Source: Rhodospirillales bacterium
Lineage (GTDB): Bacteria; Pseudomonadota; Alphaproteobacteria; Acetobacterales; Acetobacteraceae
Assembly: GCA_028869595.1 (NCBI GenBank)
Contig: JAGWRU010000094.1
Coordinates: forward strand, 1 to 35,955
Reading direction: 5' to 3'
Length of the DNA: 35,955 nt
How positions within the stretch are numbered: the first letter of the stretch is position 1; each line of letters begins with the position of its first letter. Shown piece by piece: positions 1 to 10,659 of this stretch. The translations under genes were made by a program, and so were the position numbers. The notes beneath the pieces are model-generated. The model was not told the origin of the DNA. It made no database searches and saw only the letters and a program-made list of their open reading frames with translations.

Positions 1-392
1 GAGACGTCGATCACGTAGATCGTCAGATCCGCCAGTTCCGGGCTGAAGGTGGCGGCGAGGTTATCGCCGCCGCTTTCGATCAGCACCAGATCGAGGCCGG
101 GAAACCGCGCCGTGAGATCGGCCACTCCGGCGAGATTCATCGAGGCATCCTCGCGGATCGCGGTATGCGGGCAGCCGCCGGTCTCGATGCCCAGGATGCG
201 TTCCGGCGCCAGCGAGCCGGCGCGGGTCAGAAATTCCGCGTCTTCCTTGGTGTAGATGTCGTTGGTGATCGCGGCGATCTCGTAACGCTCGCGGAAGCTT
301 TTGCACAGCGCATCCATCAGCGCGGTTTTGCCGGTGCCGACCGGACCGCCGACACCGACGCGGAGCGGGCCGTGAGAGGAAGATGCACTCAT
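1..392 (-). CDS. ureG: Urease accessory GTPase UreG (partial, 3' end beyond window)
   Basis: UreG is the cytoplasmic SIMIBI-class GTPase that drives nickel insertion into the urease active site together with UreD, UreE and UreF. The first 130 residues are present and the rest lies off the left edge; full-length UreG is about 200-210 aa. The P-loop GPVGTGKT is at residues 16-23, the nickel-binding CPH motif at 74-76, and the ESGGDN segment near 106-111. The ATG overlaps the ureF stop as ATGA, which indicates translational coupling. It is the most distal gene of the urea unit visible here. Family identity is certain; only completeness is unknown. Confidence 0.97.
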   Translation of the reverse strand, partial: MSASSSHGPLRVGVGGPVGTGKTALMDALCKSFRERYEIAAITNDIYTKEDAEFLTRAGSLAPERILGIETGGCPHTAIREDASMNLAGVADLTARFPGLDLVLIESGGDNLAATFSPELADLTIYVIDV

Positions 393-1066
393 GAGCGGAA
401 CAGCCTCGTGTACTGGGTTTCGTGACGCATCGCGGCAATATCGGCGGCAAACGCGAAGCCGCCCAGATCCTCCTCGCCGGCGGTGCGGCTGGCGGCCGCA
501 GTTGCGGCAATCCCCTCTTCCAGCGCTGCCAGCACCGCGAGCCCCGCGCTCTGCCCGAGCGGCACCAGCCGCACCGCTGCCGAGATCAGATTGGCGGTGA
601 CCGCCTGGAGAAATCCCAGGCAGGCGAGATCGGCGGTAATCCCCGCCGCGCCGCACGCCGCCCCCACCGCGACCGGATAGGCGCATTTCGCCGGCAGGGC
701 AGGGAAGGGGCCATCCTGCAAAGCCCAGGCCCGCAGCGCCAGCACGAAGGCGCTGCCCTGGTTTTCGCTTTCCGCCAGACGCTCCCGCGCCGGCGCGCAG
801 GCGGCAGCGAGTTCGGCGATCGCGCCCAGCCGCGCCGGATCGTCATGCGCGGCATGGGCGAGGCGCAGCAGCACCGCGTCGCTGAAGCCGGAACCGGCGG
901 CGAGCATATCGGCCAGCCAGGCATGCAGGCTGGCGCCATCGGTGATCGAACCCGCTTCGACCGCCCATTCGATGCCCTGCGAATAGGCGAAACCGCCGGT
1001 CGGAAAGGCCGGCGACAGCCAGGCGAGCAGACGCAGCAGCGCGGTTTCAGGAATGGGCGTCGTCAT
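389..1066 (-). CDS. ureF: Urease accessory protein UreF
   Basis: UreF forms the activation complex with UreD and UreG on apo-urease and regulates the UreG GTPase. The product is 225 aa, normal for the family, starting at [31 protein letters not shown]-like sequence; the [10 protein letters not shown] segment near the N terminus is the family hallmark. The start chosen is the ATG at 1066. An in-frame extension to 1153 would read back through the histidine codons of ureE in another frame and is unlikely. The start lies about 20 bp inside ureE, and the stop overlaps the ureG ATG. The C-terminal RLFRS ending fits UreF proteins. Confidence 0.94.
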   Translation of the reverse strand: MTTPIPETALLRLLAWLSPAFPTGGFAYSQGIEWAVEAGSITDGASLHAWLADMLAAGSGFSDAVLLRLAHAAHDDPARLGAIAELAAACAPARERLAESENQGSAFVLALRAWALQDGPFPALPAKCAYPVAVGAACGAAGITADLACLGFLQAVTANLISAAVRLVPLGQSAGLAVLAALEEGIAATAAASRTAGEEDLGGFAFAADIAAMRHETQYTRLFRS

Positions 1067-1528
1067 CGTCGTGGTGATGGTGATGATGTGGCGTCGCGCT
1101 GCCGGCATAGGCGCCGGGTTCGGGATCGAAGGCCGCCTCGATCGGATGGACATGTCCGCCGAGGATTTCGACCATCTCGGCGATCACGTGATCGGCGCGG
1201 ATGCGGATCGCCTCCTCCATCAATTGCACCGGCAGATGGCGGTTGCCGAGATGCCAGGCGATGCGCACCAGCGCATCCGTGTCATGGGCATGGATTTCGA
1301 GCAGCGCTTCGGGCCGTGCCGCCACCGCCACCACACCGCCGGTTTCCAGCACCAGCCCGTCGCCATCGCGCAACCGCACCGCCTGGGGCAGGTCGAGCAG
1401 CAGCTCCGCCCCGGCTTCGGTGGCGAGCAGGATGCGGCGACGGTGACGGCGGTCGAAATCGATCCGCACCGTGTCGGTGGCGTCTGCCGCGTTCCACGAC
1501 CCGGCGGGCAGGATTTCGGTGGCGCGCA

Positions 1529-1529
<1 letters not shown>
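1047..1529 (-). CDS. ureE: Urease accessory protein UreE (nickel metallochaperone)
   Basis: UreE is the cytoplasmic nickel carrier that delivers Ni(II) to the urease activation complex. The 160-aa product has the N-terminal beta-rich UreE domain and a central GNRHLPVQ segment that carries the conserved metal-site region. It ends with a histidine/aspartate tail of six His followed by four Asp at about residues 147-156, a nickel-storage feature seen in only some UreE proteins. The ATG overlaps the ureC stop as ATGA. The order ureC-ureE-ureF-ureG supports the call. Confidence 0.95.
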
Positions 1530-3234
<1,705 letters not shown>

Positions 3235-3235
<1 letters not shown>

Positions 3236-3543
3236 CAGTCGAGCGCTCCATTCACCGCGGCGCGAAAGCCGAAGACGCGCCGCGCGCCGCGAAACGGGAT
3301 CAGGCGGACCTCGCGCATCTGCCCCGGCTCGAAACGGATCGCGGTGCCGGCGGCGATATCCAGGCGCTGGCCGCGCGCGGCTTCACGGTCGAAGGACAGT
3401 GCGGGATTGGCCTCGGCGAAATGGTAATGGCTGCCGACCTGGATCGGCCGATCGCCGGTATTGGCAACCGTGATCGCGGTGCGTGCCATGCCTTCATTCA
3501 GCGCGATTTCCCCGTCCTGGGGCATGATTTCGCCGGGGATCAT
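3235..3543 (-). CDS. ureB: Urease subunit beta UreB
   Basis: This is the structural beta subunit of the (UreABC)3 urease. The 102-aa product begins [18 protein letters not shown], the standard UreB opening, and carries the [24 protein letters not shown] block and the [15 protein letters not shown]-type block common to all urease beta subunits. A separate UreB, rather than a UreAB fusion, is the usual proteobacterial arrangement. Both ends overlap neighbours by 4 bases (ATGA with ureA and with ureC), which implies coupled synthesis of the three structural subunits. Confidence 0.98.
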
Positions 3544-3842
3544 CGAATCGGCTCGTGCACGGTGACCAGCTTGGTGCCGTCCGGGAAGGTCGCTTCGACC
3601 TGCACGTCGTGGATCATTTCGGCAATCCCTTCCATCACCTGATCGCGGGTCAGCACTTTCGCCCCTTCGGCCATCAGATCGGCAACGCTGCGCCCGTCGC
3701 GCGCGCCTTCGACCACGAAATCGCTGATCAGCGCGATGGCTTCGGGGTGATTGAGGCGGACGCCGCGTTCCAGCCGCCTGCGCGCGACCATCGCGGCCAT
3801 GCTGATCAGCAGCTTGTCCTTCTCGCGGGGACTGAGGTTCAT
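3540..3842 (-). CDS. ureA: Urease subunit gamma UreA
   Basis: This is the structural gamma subunit of urease, 100 aa, exactly the normal length. It opens [23 protein letters not shown] and contains the [21 protein letters not shown] and [17 protein letters not shown] blocks that define UreA. The stop overlaps the ureB start as ATGA, and the start lies about 10 bp after the ureD stop. It is the first structural urease gene of the unit, preceded by the urea transporter and ureD. Confidence 0.98.
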   Translation of the reverse strand: MNLSPREKDKLLISMAAMVARRRLERGVRLNHPEAIALISDFVVEGARDGRSVADLMAEGAKVLTRDQVMEGIAEMIHDVQVEATFPDGTKLVTVHEPIR

Positions 3843-3852
3843 CGCAATCCTC

Positions 3853-4719
3853 TCAACAATGCCAGACGCGGGGCAGCGCGCGATCGCCGCGCAGCACGGC
3901 CAGGGCGGCGGTAACGTTCCGGCGCAGCGTCGCCCCGTCGGGGGCCAGGATACGCGCGAGCATTATGCCGTTCCAGGCGCTCGCCCCGCCATAGGCGCCG
4001 ATTTCGGCAAGTTTCATGCGCAGCGGATCGAGCATTGCCCCGCTATCGCCGCCGGCCAGCAGGATCGTCGCCATCGCCCGGTTGGCGGCCAGCGTCGCGG
4101 CGCCCGCGAAGGCACGATCCGCCGTGCCATGGCGGGTGGGATCGAAGCGGACCGCATCATGCAGCACCAGCCGACCGTCGCGCACCAGGCGGATCGTGTC
4201 GGCAAGGCGCAGGTCGCGCACCGTCTCGCCCATCGCGGCGCGGCCGAAGATCAGCATCTCCACACCCAGGAACCGCGCATCCGCCGCCATCGCGATCTCC
4301 AGCCGGCGGTCGAGCGCGGCACCGTCGAACAGGATCGTCTCCTGCGCCAGCCACTCGACCTCGGCGCCGTGGGCCAATGTGATACGGTTGCGCAGCCGCG
4401 CCGGTTCCGCCCCGGGCAAAGCGCGATAGCAGCGTTCGGCGGCCTGGTTGGCAAGGATCAGCCGGCTGTCCGGCCCGGCGGTATAGGCGATGGCGAGATC
4501 GTCGCCCGCCGCGATACCGCCCGAACTGTTCAGGGCCACGATCTCGCGCGCGTCGCCCGGCGCGATGCGCGGCAGGCGGGCCTTCAGGCAGCCCTGCTGG
4601 TAGAAATCCTCCAGCGCCGTTTCCGCCCCGCGCCGGCGCACGCTGATGCGCAAGGCACCCTGGGCGCGCTGGTGGCGGGGAAGGGCAAGCGCGTCAGACG
4701 GAGAGAAGGCGTCTAACAT
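3853..4719 (-). CDS. ureD: Urease accessory protein UreD (UreH)
   Basis: UreD binds apo-urease directly and provides the channel through which nickel reaches the active site in the UreDFG complex. The product is 288 aa, in the family range. Visible family blocks are the N-terminal [15 protein letters not shown], the [15 protein letters not shown] block (usually NTSGGLVGGD in relatives), and [12 protein letters not shown] near the middle. The start overlaps the 3' end of urtE by 26 bp, tying urease maturation to the transporter transcript. A more upstream start is not supported. Confidence 0.95.
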   Translation of the reverse strand: MLDAFSPSDALALPRHQRAQGALRISVRRRGAETALEDFYQQGCLKARLPRIAPGDAREIVALNSSGGIAAGDDLAIAYTAGPDSRLILANQAAERCYRALPGAEPARLRNRITLAHGAEVEWLAQETILFDGAALDRRLEIAMAADARFLGVEMLIFGRAAMGETVRDLRLADTIRLVRDGRLVLHDAVRFDPTRHGTADRAFAGAATLAANRAMATILLAGGDSGAMLDPLRMKLAEIGAYGGASAWNGIMLARILAPDGATLRRNVTAALAVLRGDRALPRVWHC

Positions 4720-5389
4720 CCGCTTCGACCAGCTCCTCCCGCCGTCCCGCCAGCACGATGTCGCCGCGATCCATCACGGCGATGGTCTGGGCGAGGTCGC
4801 GGGCGAAATCGAAATATTGTTCGACCAGCAGGATGGCCATGTCGGCGCGGCCGCGCAACAGCGCAATCACCCGGCCGATATCCTTGATGATGCTGGGCTG
4901 GATCCCCTCGGTCGGCTCGTCCAGCACCAGCAGGCGCGGCTTCGTCACCAAGGCACGGGCGATGGCGAGCTGCTGCTGCTGGCCGCCGGACAGATCGCCG
5001 CCGCGCCGGCGCAGCATGGTTTTCAGCACGGGGAAGAGCGCGAAAATCTCTTCCGGCACACGCCGTTCGCTGCGCGGTAGCACGGCAAAGCCGGTCTCCA
5101 GATTTTCCCGCACGCTCAGCAGCGGGAAGATGTCGCGGCCCTGCGGCACCCAGGCGATGCCGCGCCGGGCCCGCTCGTAGATTGGCAGGCCGGTGATATC
5201 CTTGCCGTCCCAGAAAATCCGTCCGGCGCTGACCGGGTGCGCTCCCACCACGGCGCGCAGCAGGCTGGTCTTGCCCACCCCGTTGCGCCCCAGCAGGCAG
5301 GTCACCGCGCCGATCTCGGCGGTGATCGAGACTTTGCGCAGTGCAATGGCGGCGCCGTAATGCAGATCGACGTCCCTGACCTCCAGCAT
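4694..5389 (-). CDS. urtE: Urea ABC transporter ATP-binding subunit UrtE
   Basis: This is one of the two ATPases of the Urt high-affinity urea importer, of the branched-chain amino acid transporter type. The 231-aa protein has Walker A GRNGVGKT at residues 34-41, the ABC signature LSGGQQQQLAIARAL, and Walker B RLLVLDEPTEGIQPSI. The EGIQPSII stretch after Walker B is characteristic of UrtE/LivF. It follows urtD by 3 bp and overlaps ureD at its end. The adjacent urease genes separate UrtE from generic LivF. Confidence 0.97.
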   Translation of the reverse strand: MLEVRDVDLHYGAAIALRKVSITAEIGAVTCLLGRNGVGKTSLLRAVVGAHPVSAGRIFWDGKDITGLPIYERARRGIAWVPQGRDIFPLLSVRENLETGFAVLPRSERRVPEEIFALFPVLKTMLRRRGGDLSGGQQQQLAIARALVTKPRLLVLDEPTEGIQPSIIKDIGRVIALLRGRADMAILLVEQYFDFARDLAQTIAVMDRGDIVLAGRREELVEADVRRLLSV

Positions 5390-5392
5390 CGC

Positions 5393-6172
5393 TCAGCGCC
5401 CCAGATAGACTTCAATGACTTTGGGATCTTCGCTCACATGATCGATCGATCCCTCCGACAGCACCGAGCCTTCATGCAGCACCGTGACGCGCACGCCGAG
5501 CGCCCGCACGAAGGCCATGTCATGCTCCACCACCACGACGGAGCGGGTTTCATTGATGGTGCGCAGAAGCTCGGCGGTCTGTTCGGTCTCGGCATCCGTC
5601 ATGCCGGCGACCGGTTCGTCGACCAGCAGCAATTGCGGCTCCTGGGCCAGCAGCATGCCGATCTCCAGCCATTGCTTCTGCCCGTGCGAGAGATCGGCGG
5701 CACGGCGATGGCGGTGATCGGTCAGGCGGATGGTGGCCAGAATGGCTTCGATCCTTGCTCGTTCCTCCGCCGTTTCGCGCGCCCGCAAGGTGAAGCGCGG
5801 TCGCCGGTCGCCGGCCAGGGCCAGCAGCAGATTGGTCCAGACATCCAGCGGCTCGAACACGGTGGGTTTCTGGAATTTCCGCCCGATGCCGAGTGCTGCG
5901 ATGGCCGGTTCGTCGAGCTTGGTGAGATCGGTGGTGGCACCGAACACCACCCGCCCGGTATCGGGGCGGGTGCGCCCGGTGATCACGTCCATCATCGTCG
6001 TCTTGCCCGCCCCGTTCGGCCCGATCACCGCGCGCATCTCACCGGGCGCGAGGATCAGGGAGAGATTGTTCAGCGCCCGGAACCCATCGAAACTGACCGA
6101 GACGCCATCGACATACAGCACCGTGCCGATAGCGGCGGCGTGCGGCGCGGCGGCGGGGGCGCTCACGCTCAT
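5393..6172 (-). CDS. urtD: Urea ABC transporter ATP-binding subunit UrtD
   Basis: This is the second ATPase of the urea importer, 259 aa. Walker A GPNGAGKTTM, the unusual signature LSHGQKQWLEIGMLL and Walker B LLLVDEPVAGMTDAE are all present; LSHGQ with the VAGMT downstream of Walker B is typical of UrtD. The start chosen is the ATG at 6172, which overlaps the urtC stop as ATGA. Longer in-frame extensions upstream lie wholly inside urtC and are read-through. The N-terminal 15 residues are Ala-rich and poorly conserved. Confidence 0.96.
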   Translation of the reverse strand: MSVSAPAAAPHAAAIGTVLYVDGVSVSFDGFRALNNLSLILAPGEMRAVIGPNGAGKTTMMDVITGRTRPDTGRVVFGATTDLTKLDEPAIAALGIGRKFQKPTVFEPLDVWTNLLLALAGDRRPRFTLRARETAEERARIEAILATIRLTDHRHRRAADLSHGQKQWLEIGMLLAQEPQLLLVDEPVAGMTDAETEQTAELLRTINETRSVVVVEHDMAFVRALGVRVTVLHEGSVLSEGSIDHVSEDPKVIEVYLGR

Positions 6173-7299
6173 GGACTCGTCTCCGAGAGGGGGGCGGGGC
6201 GGCTCGTTTCGGTCTCGGCCTCGGCAGAGCGCTTGCGGCGCGGCCATTGCGCCAGCGTGCCGACAATGCCTTTCGGCAGGAACAGGGTGACGAAGATGAA
6301 CAAAGCGCCCAGGCCGAACAGCCATAATTCGGGCAGCGCGCCGGTCAGCCAGGTCTTGCCGAGATTGACCAGCACCGCGCCCAGGATCGCCCCGGACAGC
6401 GTGCCGCGCCCGCCCACCGCGACCCAGATCACTGCCTCGATCGAGTTGGAGGGGGAGAATTCGCTGGGATTGATGATGCCGATCTGCGGCACATACAGAG
6501 CCCCGCCGATCCCGGCCATCACGGCGGAGGCAACGAAGACGAACAGCTTGTACGATTCCGGCCGGTAGCCCAGGAAGCGGGTGCGCGATTCCGCGTCGCG
6601 CACCGCCACCAGCACCTTGCCGAAGCGGGAGGCGACCAGGGCGCGGGCCAGCAGGAACTGTCCGCACAGCACGACGGCCGAAATCACCAGCAGCCCGCAA
6701 TGGGTGGCGGCGGACTGCAGCGGGAAGCCCGCGATATCCTTGAAATCGGTCAGGCCGTTATTGCCGCCGAAGCCCATCTCGTTGCGAAAGAAGGCAAGCA
6801 GCAGCGCATAGGTCAGCGCCTGGGTGATGATCGACAGATAGACGCCGCTGACGCGCGAGCGGAAGGCGAGCCAGCCGAAGATCCAGGCGAGGACGCCTGG
6901 CACCAACAGGGCCATCAGCACCGCGAAGCCCAGCCAGTTGAAGCCGTACCAGTACCAGGGAAGATGGTTCCAGCCGAGGAACACCATGAAATCCGGCAGG
7001 ATCGCGTTGCCGTAGACGCCGCGCGCGCCGATCTCGCGCATCAGATACATGCCCATGGCGTAGCCGCCCAGGGCGAAGAAGGCGGCATGGCCCAGGCTGA
7101 GAATGCCGGCGAAGCCCCAGACCAGATCGACGGCAAGCGCCAGCATCGCGTAGCACAGATATTTGCCGGCCAGCTGGATCGCGTAATCGGGCACATGCAT
7201 TGCCGACCCGGCCGGGGTGGCGAGGTTCAGCGCGGCCATCAGCGCCGCCCCGCCCAGTACCAGGATCAGGGTCAGCGGCGTGGAGAGAGTGGTTTTCAT
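6169..7299 (-). CDS. urtC: Urea ABC transporter permease UrtC
   Basis: UrtC is an inner-membrane permease of the urea importer, LivM type, 376 aa with about ten hydrophobic segments. Family landmarks are WGFAGILSLGHAAFFALGGYAMGMYLM, FFRNEMGFGGNNGLTDFK, and AVRDAESRTRFLGY, the coupling helix that contacts the ATPase. The start at 7299 overlaps the urtB stop as ATGA and the stop overlaps the urtD start in the same way. The C terminus is a charged cytoplasmic tail. Confidence 0.96.
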   Translation of the reverse strand: MKTTLSTPLTLILVLGGAALMAALNLATPAGSAMHVPDYAIQLAGKYLCYAMLALAVDLVWGFAGILSLGHAAFFALGGYAMGMYLMREIGARGVYGNAILPDFMVFLGWNHLPWYWYGFNWLGFAVLMALLVPGVLAWIFGWLAFRSRVSGVYLSIITQALTYALLLAFFRNEMGFGGNNGLTDFKDIAGFPLQSAATHCGLLVISAVVLCGQFLLARALVASRFGKVLVAVRDAESRTRFLGYRPESYKLFVFVASAVMAGIGGALYVPQIGIINPSEFSPSNSIEAVIWVAVGGRGTLSGAILGAVLVNLGKTWLTGALPELWLFGLGALFIFVTLFLPKGIVGTLAQWPRRKRSAEAETETSRPAPLSETSP

Positions 7300-8921
7300 G
7301 CTTCCGCCGCCCGTCCCTTGAGCGGGAACATGCCGCGCGGACGGCGCTGGATGAACAGGATCAGCAGCACCAGCACCACGATCTTGCCCAGCACCGCGCC
7401 GGCCACGGGTTCGAGGAATTTGTTCACCACGCCCAGCGTCAGCGCCGCTACCGCCGTGCCCCATAGATTGCCGACGCCGCCGAACACCACCACCATGAAA
7501 CTGTCGATGATGTAGTTCTGCCCGAGATTGGGCGAGACATTGTCGATCTGGCTGAGGGCGACGCCGGCAATCCCGGCAACCCCCGAACCCAGTCCGAAGG
7601 TCAGCGCGTCGATCCAGGGCGTGCGGATGCCCATGGCGGCGGCCATGCGCCGGTTCTGCGTCACCGCGCGCATGCGCAGACCAAGCGCGGTATAGCGCAG
7701 CGCCGCCATAAGCGCGAACAGCACCGCGATGGCAAAGACGATGATGTAAAGCCGGTTCAGCGTCAGCGACAGGCCGCCGACATCGATCGAACCGCGCATC
7801 CAGGCCGGCGTGCCGACATCCTGATTGGTCGGTCCGAACATCGTGCGCACGCCTTGTTGCAGGATCAGCGACAAGCCCCAGGTGGCCAGCAGCGTCTCCA
7901 GCGGGCGGCCGTACAGGAAGCGGATCAGGGTCCGTTCGATCACCACCCCGACCGCGCCGGAAACCAGGAAGGCCGCGGGAATCGCGATGATCAGGCTGGC
8001 CCCGAACAGATCGGGCCAATGCGCGCGGATCGCCTGCTGTACCAGGAAGGTGGTGTAGGCGCCGATCATCACCATCTCGCCGTGGGCCATGTTGATCACG
8101 CCCATCACGCCGAAGGTGATGGCAAGACCGGCTGCGGCCAGCAGCAGCACCGATCCCAGGCTGATGCCGAAATAGATGCTCTGCACCACGCCCCACAGCG
8201 CCAGGCTGCGATCGATCGCAGCAACGGCGGTATGCGCGGCGGCGGCGGCCTCGGGCGGCTGGTTGTGCAGGCTGTCGAGCAGCGAGCGCGCATCTAGATC
8301 GCCGCGCGCGCGCAGCGTGGCGATCGCGGCCAGTCTGGCGGGCAGGGGGGTGGCGGGAATGAACAGCACCACCGCGGCGCGCGCCTGGGTTTCGCGCCGC
8401 CGCGCGGCGGCATTGGTTTCGCGCGCAATTGCCTTCTCAAGCGTCGGCAGGGCGCGCGGATCGTGGGAGTGGAATACCGCCTCCGCCGCCTTGGTGCGGG
8501 TGGCGGCATCGGGGGAAAGCAGGCGCAGGCTGCCCAGGGCGGCATCCATCGCGCTGCGCACCGGATTATTCACCCGCACTTCGTGCAGGCCGCTTGCCAT
8601 CACATCCGGCGCTGCCTTGCCGGTCGCGGCATCGAGGATCGCCCCGCTCGGGCTCTTGAGGAATAGTTTGTGATCGGCACGCACATAAAGCGTGCCGGCA
8701 TCCAGCGCCTCGATTATGGCAAGGGCGCGGTCATCGCCGGAAAACGCCAATGCGCTGACGCCATGACGGATGCGGTCGTAATCGCCGGAGCCCAGATCGG
8801 CCAGCGCGGTGGCGACCACGCTGTCGGCGGCTGCGGCGGGGGGGGCGGCTTGCTGGGCGAAAGCCGGCATGCGGGCCGCCATCAGCAGCAGCAGCAAAAT
8901 CGAGACGACAAGGCGGCGCAT
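7296..8921 (-). CDS. urtB: Urea ABC transporter permease UrtB
   Basis: UrtB is the LivH-type permease of the urea importer. The 541-aa product has a signal peptide (MRRLVVSILLLLLMAARMPAFA), a periplasmic N-terminal region of about 200 residues that is usual for proteobacterial UrtB but absent from LivH, and then a permease domain with GLAITFGVMGVINMAHGEMVMIGAY and VRTMFGPTNQDVGTP-type blocks. I chose the ATG at 8921 because it begins the signal peptide and follows an AGGA ribosome site; an in-frame upstream start at 8975 adds an unlikely 18 residues. It follows urtA after a 115-nt gap that holds a hairpin. Confidence 0.95.
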   Translation of the reverse strand: MRRLVVSILLLLLMAARMPAFAQQAAPPAAAADSVVATALADLGSGDYDRIRHGVSALAFSGDDRALAIIEALDAGTLYVRADHKLFLKSPSGAILDAATGKAAPDVMASGLHEVRVNNPVRSAMDAALGSLRLLSPDAATRTKAAEAVFHSHDPRALPTLEKAIARETNAAARRRETQARAAVVLFIPATPLPARLAAIATLRARGDLDARSLLDSLHNQPPEAAAAAHTAVAAIDRSLALWGVVQSIYFGISLGSVLLLAAAGLAITFGVMGVINMAHGEMVMIGAYTTFLVQQAIRAHWPDLFGASLIIAIPAAFLVSGAVGVVIERTLIRFLYGRPLETLLATWGLSLILQQGVRTMFGPTNQDVGTPAWMRGSIDVGGLSLTLNRLYIIVFAIAVLFALMAALRYTALGLRMRAVTQNRRMAAAMGIRTPWIDALTFGLGSGVAGIAGVALSQIDNVSPNLGQNYIIDSFMVVVFGGVGNLWGTAVAALTLGVVNKFLEPVAGAVLGKIVVLVLLILFIQRRPRGMFPLKGRAAEA

Positions 8922-8978
8922 GCGCGTATGTCCTGGAAAACCGGACCCGGAAAGGCAAGGGGCCGGGAAAGGCAAGAA

Positions 8979-9013
8979 GGGGCGGCGGCCAGGGGGAGGG
9001 AAGCCGCCGCCCC
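8979..9013 (-). terminator. Strong hairpin between urtA and urtB, probable attenuator or transcript stabiliser
   Basis: A perfect 11-bp GC-only inverted repeat (GGGGCGGCGGC at 8979-8989 and GCCGCCGCCCC at 9003-9013) has a 13-nt loop. On the coding strand it is followed by a pyrimidine-rich but not pure-T stretch. It lies directly after the urtA stop codon. Such hairpins after solute-binding-protein genes commonly protect the upstream message or partly stop transcription, giving more binding protein than permease. That role is inferred here. Confidence 0.6.
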
Positions 9014-9036
9014 GAAGGCGGATCGTCAGAGTGTCA

Positions 9037-10389
9037 TCACGCCTTCTTGCCGCCGCCGGCGCCGCATTTGCCGGTCTTGACGTTGAACGCCCCGCAGGAC
9101 ATCGGCTTGCGCCAGTCGCCGATCAGATACTTGGTGTCGGCGACATAGGGCGACCATTCCTCAGCCACCACCAGGCCGGGCGTCTGAGAGACGATGTTGA
9201 ACTGCCCGTTATCCTGGATTTCGCCGATCAGCACCGGCTTGGTGATGTGGTGGTTGGGCATCAGCGCCGAATAGCCGCCCGACAGATTAGGCACCGCCAC
9301 GCCGATCGCCGCGTCGATCACCGCGTTGGGATCGGTGGTGCCGGCCTTCTCCACCGCCTTCACCCACATGTTGAAGCCGATGTAATGGGCTTCCATCGGA
9401 TCGTTGGTGGTGCGCTTGTCATTCTTGATGAATTTGTGCCAGGTGGCGATGAATTCCTTGTTCTCGGGCGTGTCGATGCTCTCGAAATAATTCCACGCCG
9501 CCAGATGGCCGAGCAGCGGCTTGGTATCCATGCCGGCCAGCTCTTCCTCACCCACGCTGAACGCCACCACCGGGATATCGGTCGCCTTGATGCCGGCATT
9601 GCCCAGTTCCTTATAGAAGGGAACATTGGCATCGCCGTTGATGGTGGACACGACAGCGGTTTTCTTGCCGGCCGAGCCGAATTTCTTGATCGAGGCGACG
9701 ATGCTCTGCCAGTCGGACTGCCCGAACGGGGTGTAGTTGATCATGATGTCGGCCGGCTTCACGCCCTTCGACTGCAGATAGGCCAGCAGGATCTGGTTGG
9801 TGGTGCGCGGATAGACGTAATCGGTGCCGGCCAGCACCCAGCGCTCCACCTTCTCCTCCTTCATCAGGTAATCCACCGCCGGGATCGCCTGCTGGTTGGG
9901 CGCGGCACCGGTGTAGAAGATGTTGCGCGAGCATTCCTGGCCCTCGTACTGGACCGGGTAGAACAGGATGCCGTTCAGCTCCTCGAACACCGGCAGCACG
10001 GATTTGCGCGACACCGAGGTCCAGCAGCCGAACACGGCGGCGACCTTGTCGACGGCCAGAAGCTGGCGCGCCTTTTCGGCAAAGAGCGGCCAGTTGGAGG
10101 CGGGATCGACGACCACCGCTTCGAGCTTCTTGCCGAGCAGACCGCCTTTCTTGTTCTGCTCCTCGATCAGCATCAGCATCACGTCCTTCAGCGTGGTCTC
10201 GCTGATCGCCATGGTGCCGGACAGCGAATGCAGAATGCCGACCTTGATCGTGTCGCCGCTGGCCGGCGCCGCCTGGGCCGGGGTGGGGGCGATCGCCGCC
10301 TTGGTCGCGCCGATCGCGGCCACGGTCAGCGCTGCCGCGCCGAGCCCGCCGAGAGTGCGCCGGGTGAGGCTGGTTTCCTCGGATGCCAT
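9037..10389 (-). CDS. urtA: Urea ABC transporter substrate-binding protein UrtA
   Basis: UrtA is the periplasmic urea-binding protein that feeds the UrtBCDE importer. The 450-aa product has a twin-arginine leader (RR at residues 10-11 in SLTRRTLGGLG) and a hydrophobic stretch ending AQAA. The mature part starts GDTIKVGILHSLSGTMAISETTLKDV, the type-I binding-protein opening of UrtA, and includes the FYPVQYEGQECSRNIFYTGAAPNQQ block specific to the FmdD/UrtA group. The start at 10389 was chosen because an AAGGACC ribosome site lies just upstream; an in-frame extension to 10491 lacks such support. It is the first gene of the urea unit, behind a sigma-54 promoter. Confidence 0.97.
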   Translation of the reverse strand: MASEETSLTRRTLGGLGAAALTVAAIGATKAAIAPTPAQAAPASGDTIKVGILHSLSGTMAISETTLKDVMLMLIEEQNKKGGLLGKKLEAVVVDPASNWPLFAEKARQLLAVDKVAAVFGCWTSVSRKSVLPVFEELNGILFYPVQYEGQECSRNIFYTGAAPNQQAIPAVDYLMKEEKVERWVLAGTDYVYPRTTNQILLAYLQSKGVKPADIMINYTPFGQSDWQSIVASIKKFGSAGKKTAVVSTINGDANVPFYKELGNAGIKATDIPVVAFSVGEEELAGMDTKPLLGHLAAWNYFESIDTPENKEFIATWHKFIKNDKRTTNDPMEAHYIGFNMWVKAVEKAGTTDPNAVIDAAIGVAVPNLSGGYSALMPNHHITKPVLIGEIQDNGQFNIVSQTPGLVVAEEWSPYVADTKYLIGDWRKPMSCGAFNVKTGKCGAGGGKKA

Positions 10390-10495
10390 GAAGCCTGGTC
10401 CTTTTTCTGTCACACACGGTGGTGGCGCCGGGCGTGCCCGAACGCGGAGGGAAGGGCGAGCGACCGCAACCGGCGCCGCCTGCATCGACACGGGT

Positions 10496-10512
10496 TTGCA
10501 ACATGCATGCCA
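10496..10512 (-). promoter_or_regulatory. Predicted sigma-54 (RpoN) promoter of the urt-ure unit
   Basis: On the minus strand the sequence reads TGGCATGCATGTTGCAA. It matches the -24/-12 consensus TGGCACGNNNNTTGCW with exact spacing and one mismatch (T for C in the -24 box). Transcription would begin near 10486, leaving a leader of about 97 nt before the urtA ATG. Sigma-54 with NtrC commonly drives urea uptake under nitrogen limitation. I did not find a convincing NtrC enhancer site in the 150 bp upstream, so the activator is inferred only. Confidence 0.65.
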
Positions 10513-10659
10513 GCCATGCGGATGGCGCTGGCTGCCGCCGCGCCCGTCCGCGCTGCCTTGCGCATGACGCGGATTGCGGCGCGTTGCTGAAAAAAGCGGC
10601 AGACGATCACGCCGCCGCGATTTGCCGGATCTTTACCGCGCGCCGCCAGGCTGGCCGCC

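Noticed and set aside
5237-6568. Long plus-strand frame opposite urtE, urtD and urtC
   Set aside because: Mirror frame of confidently assigned transporter genes; no recognisable protein family.
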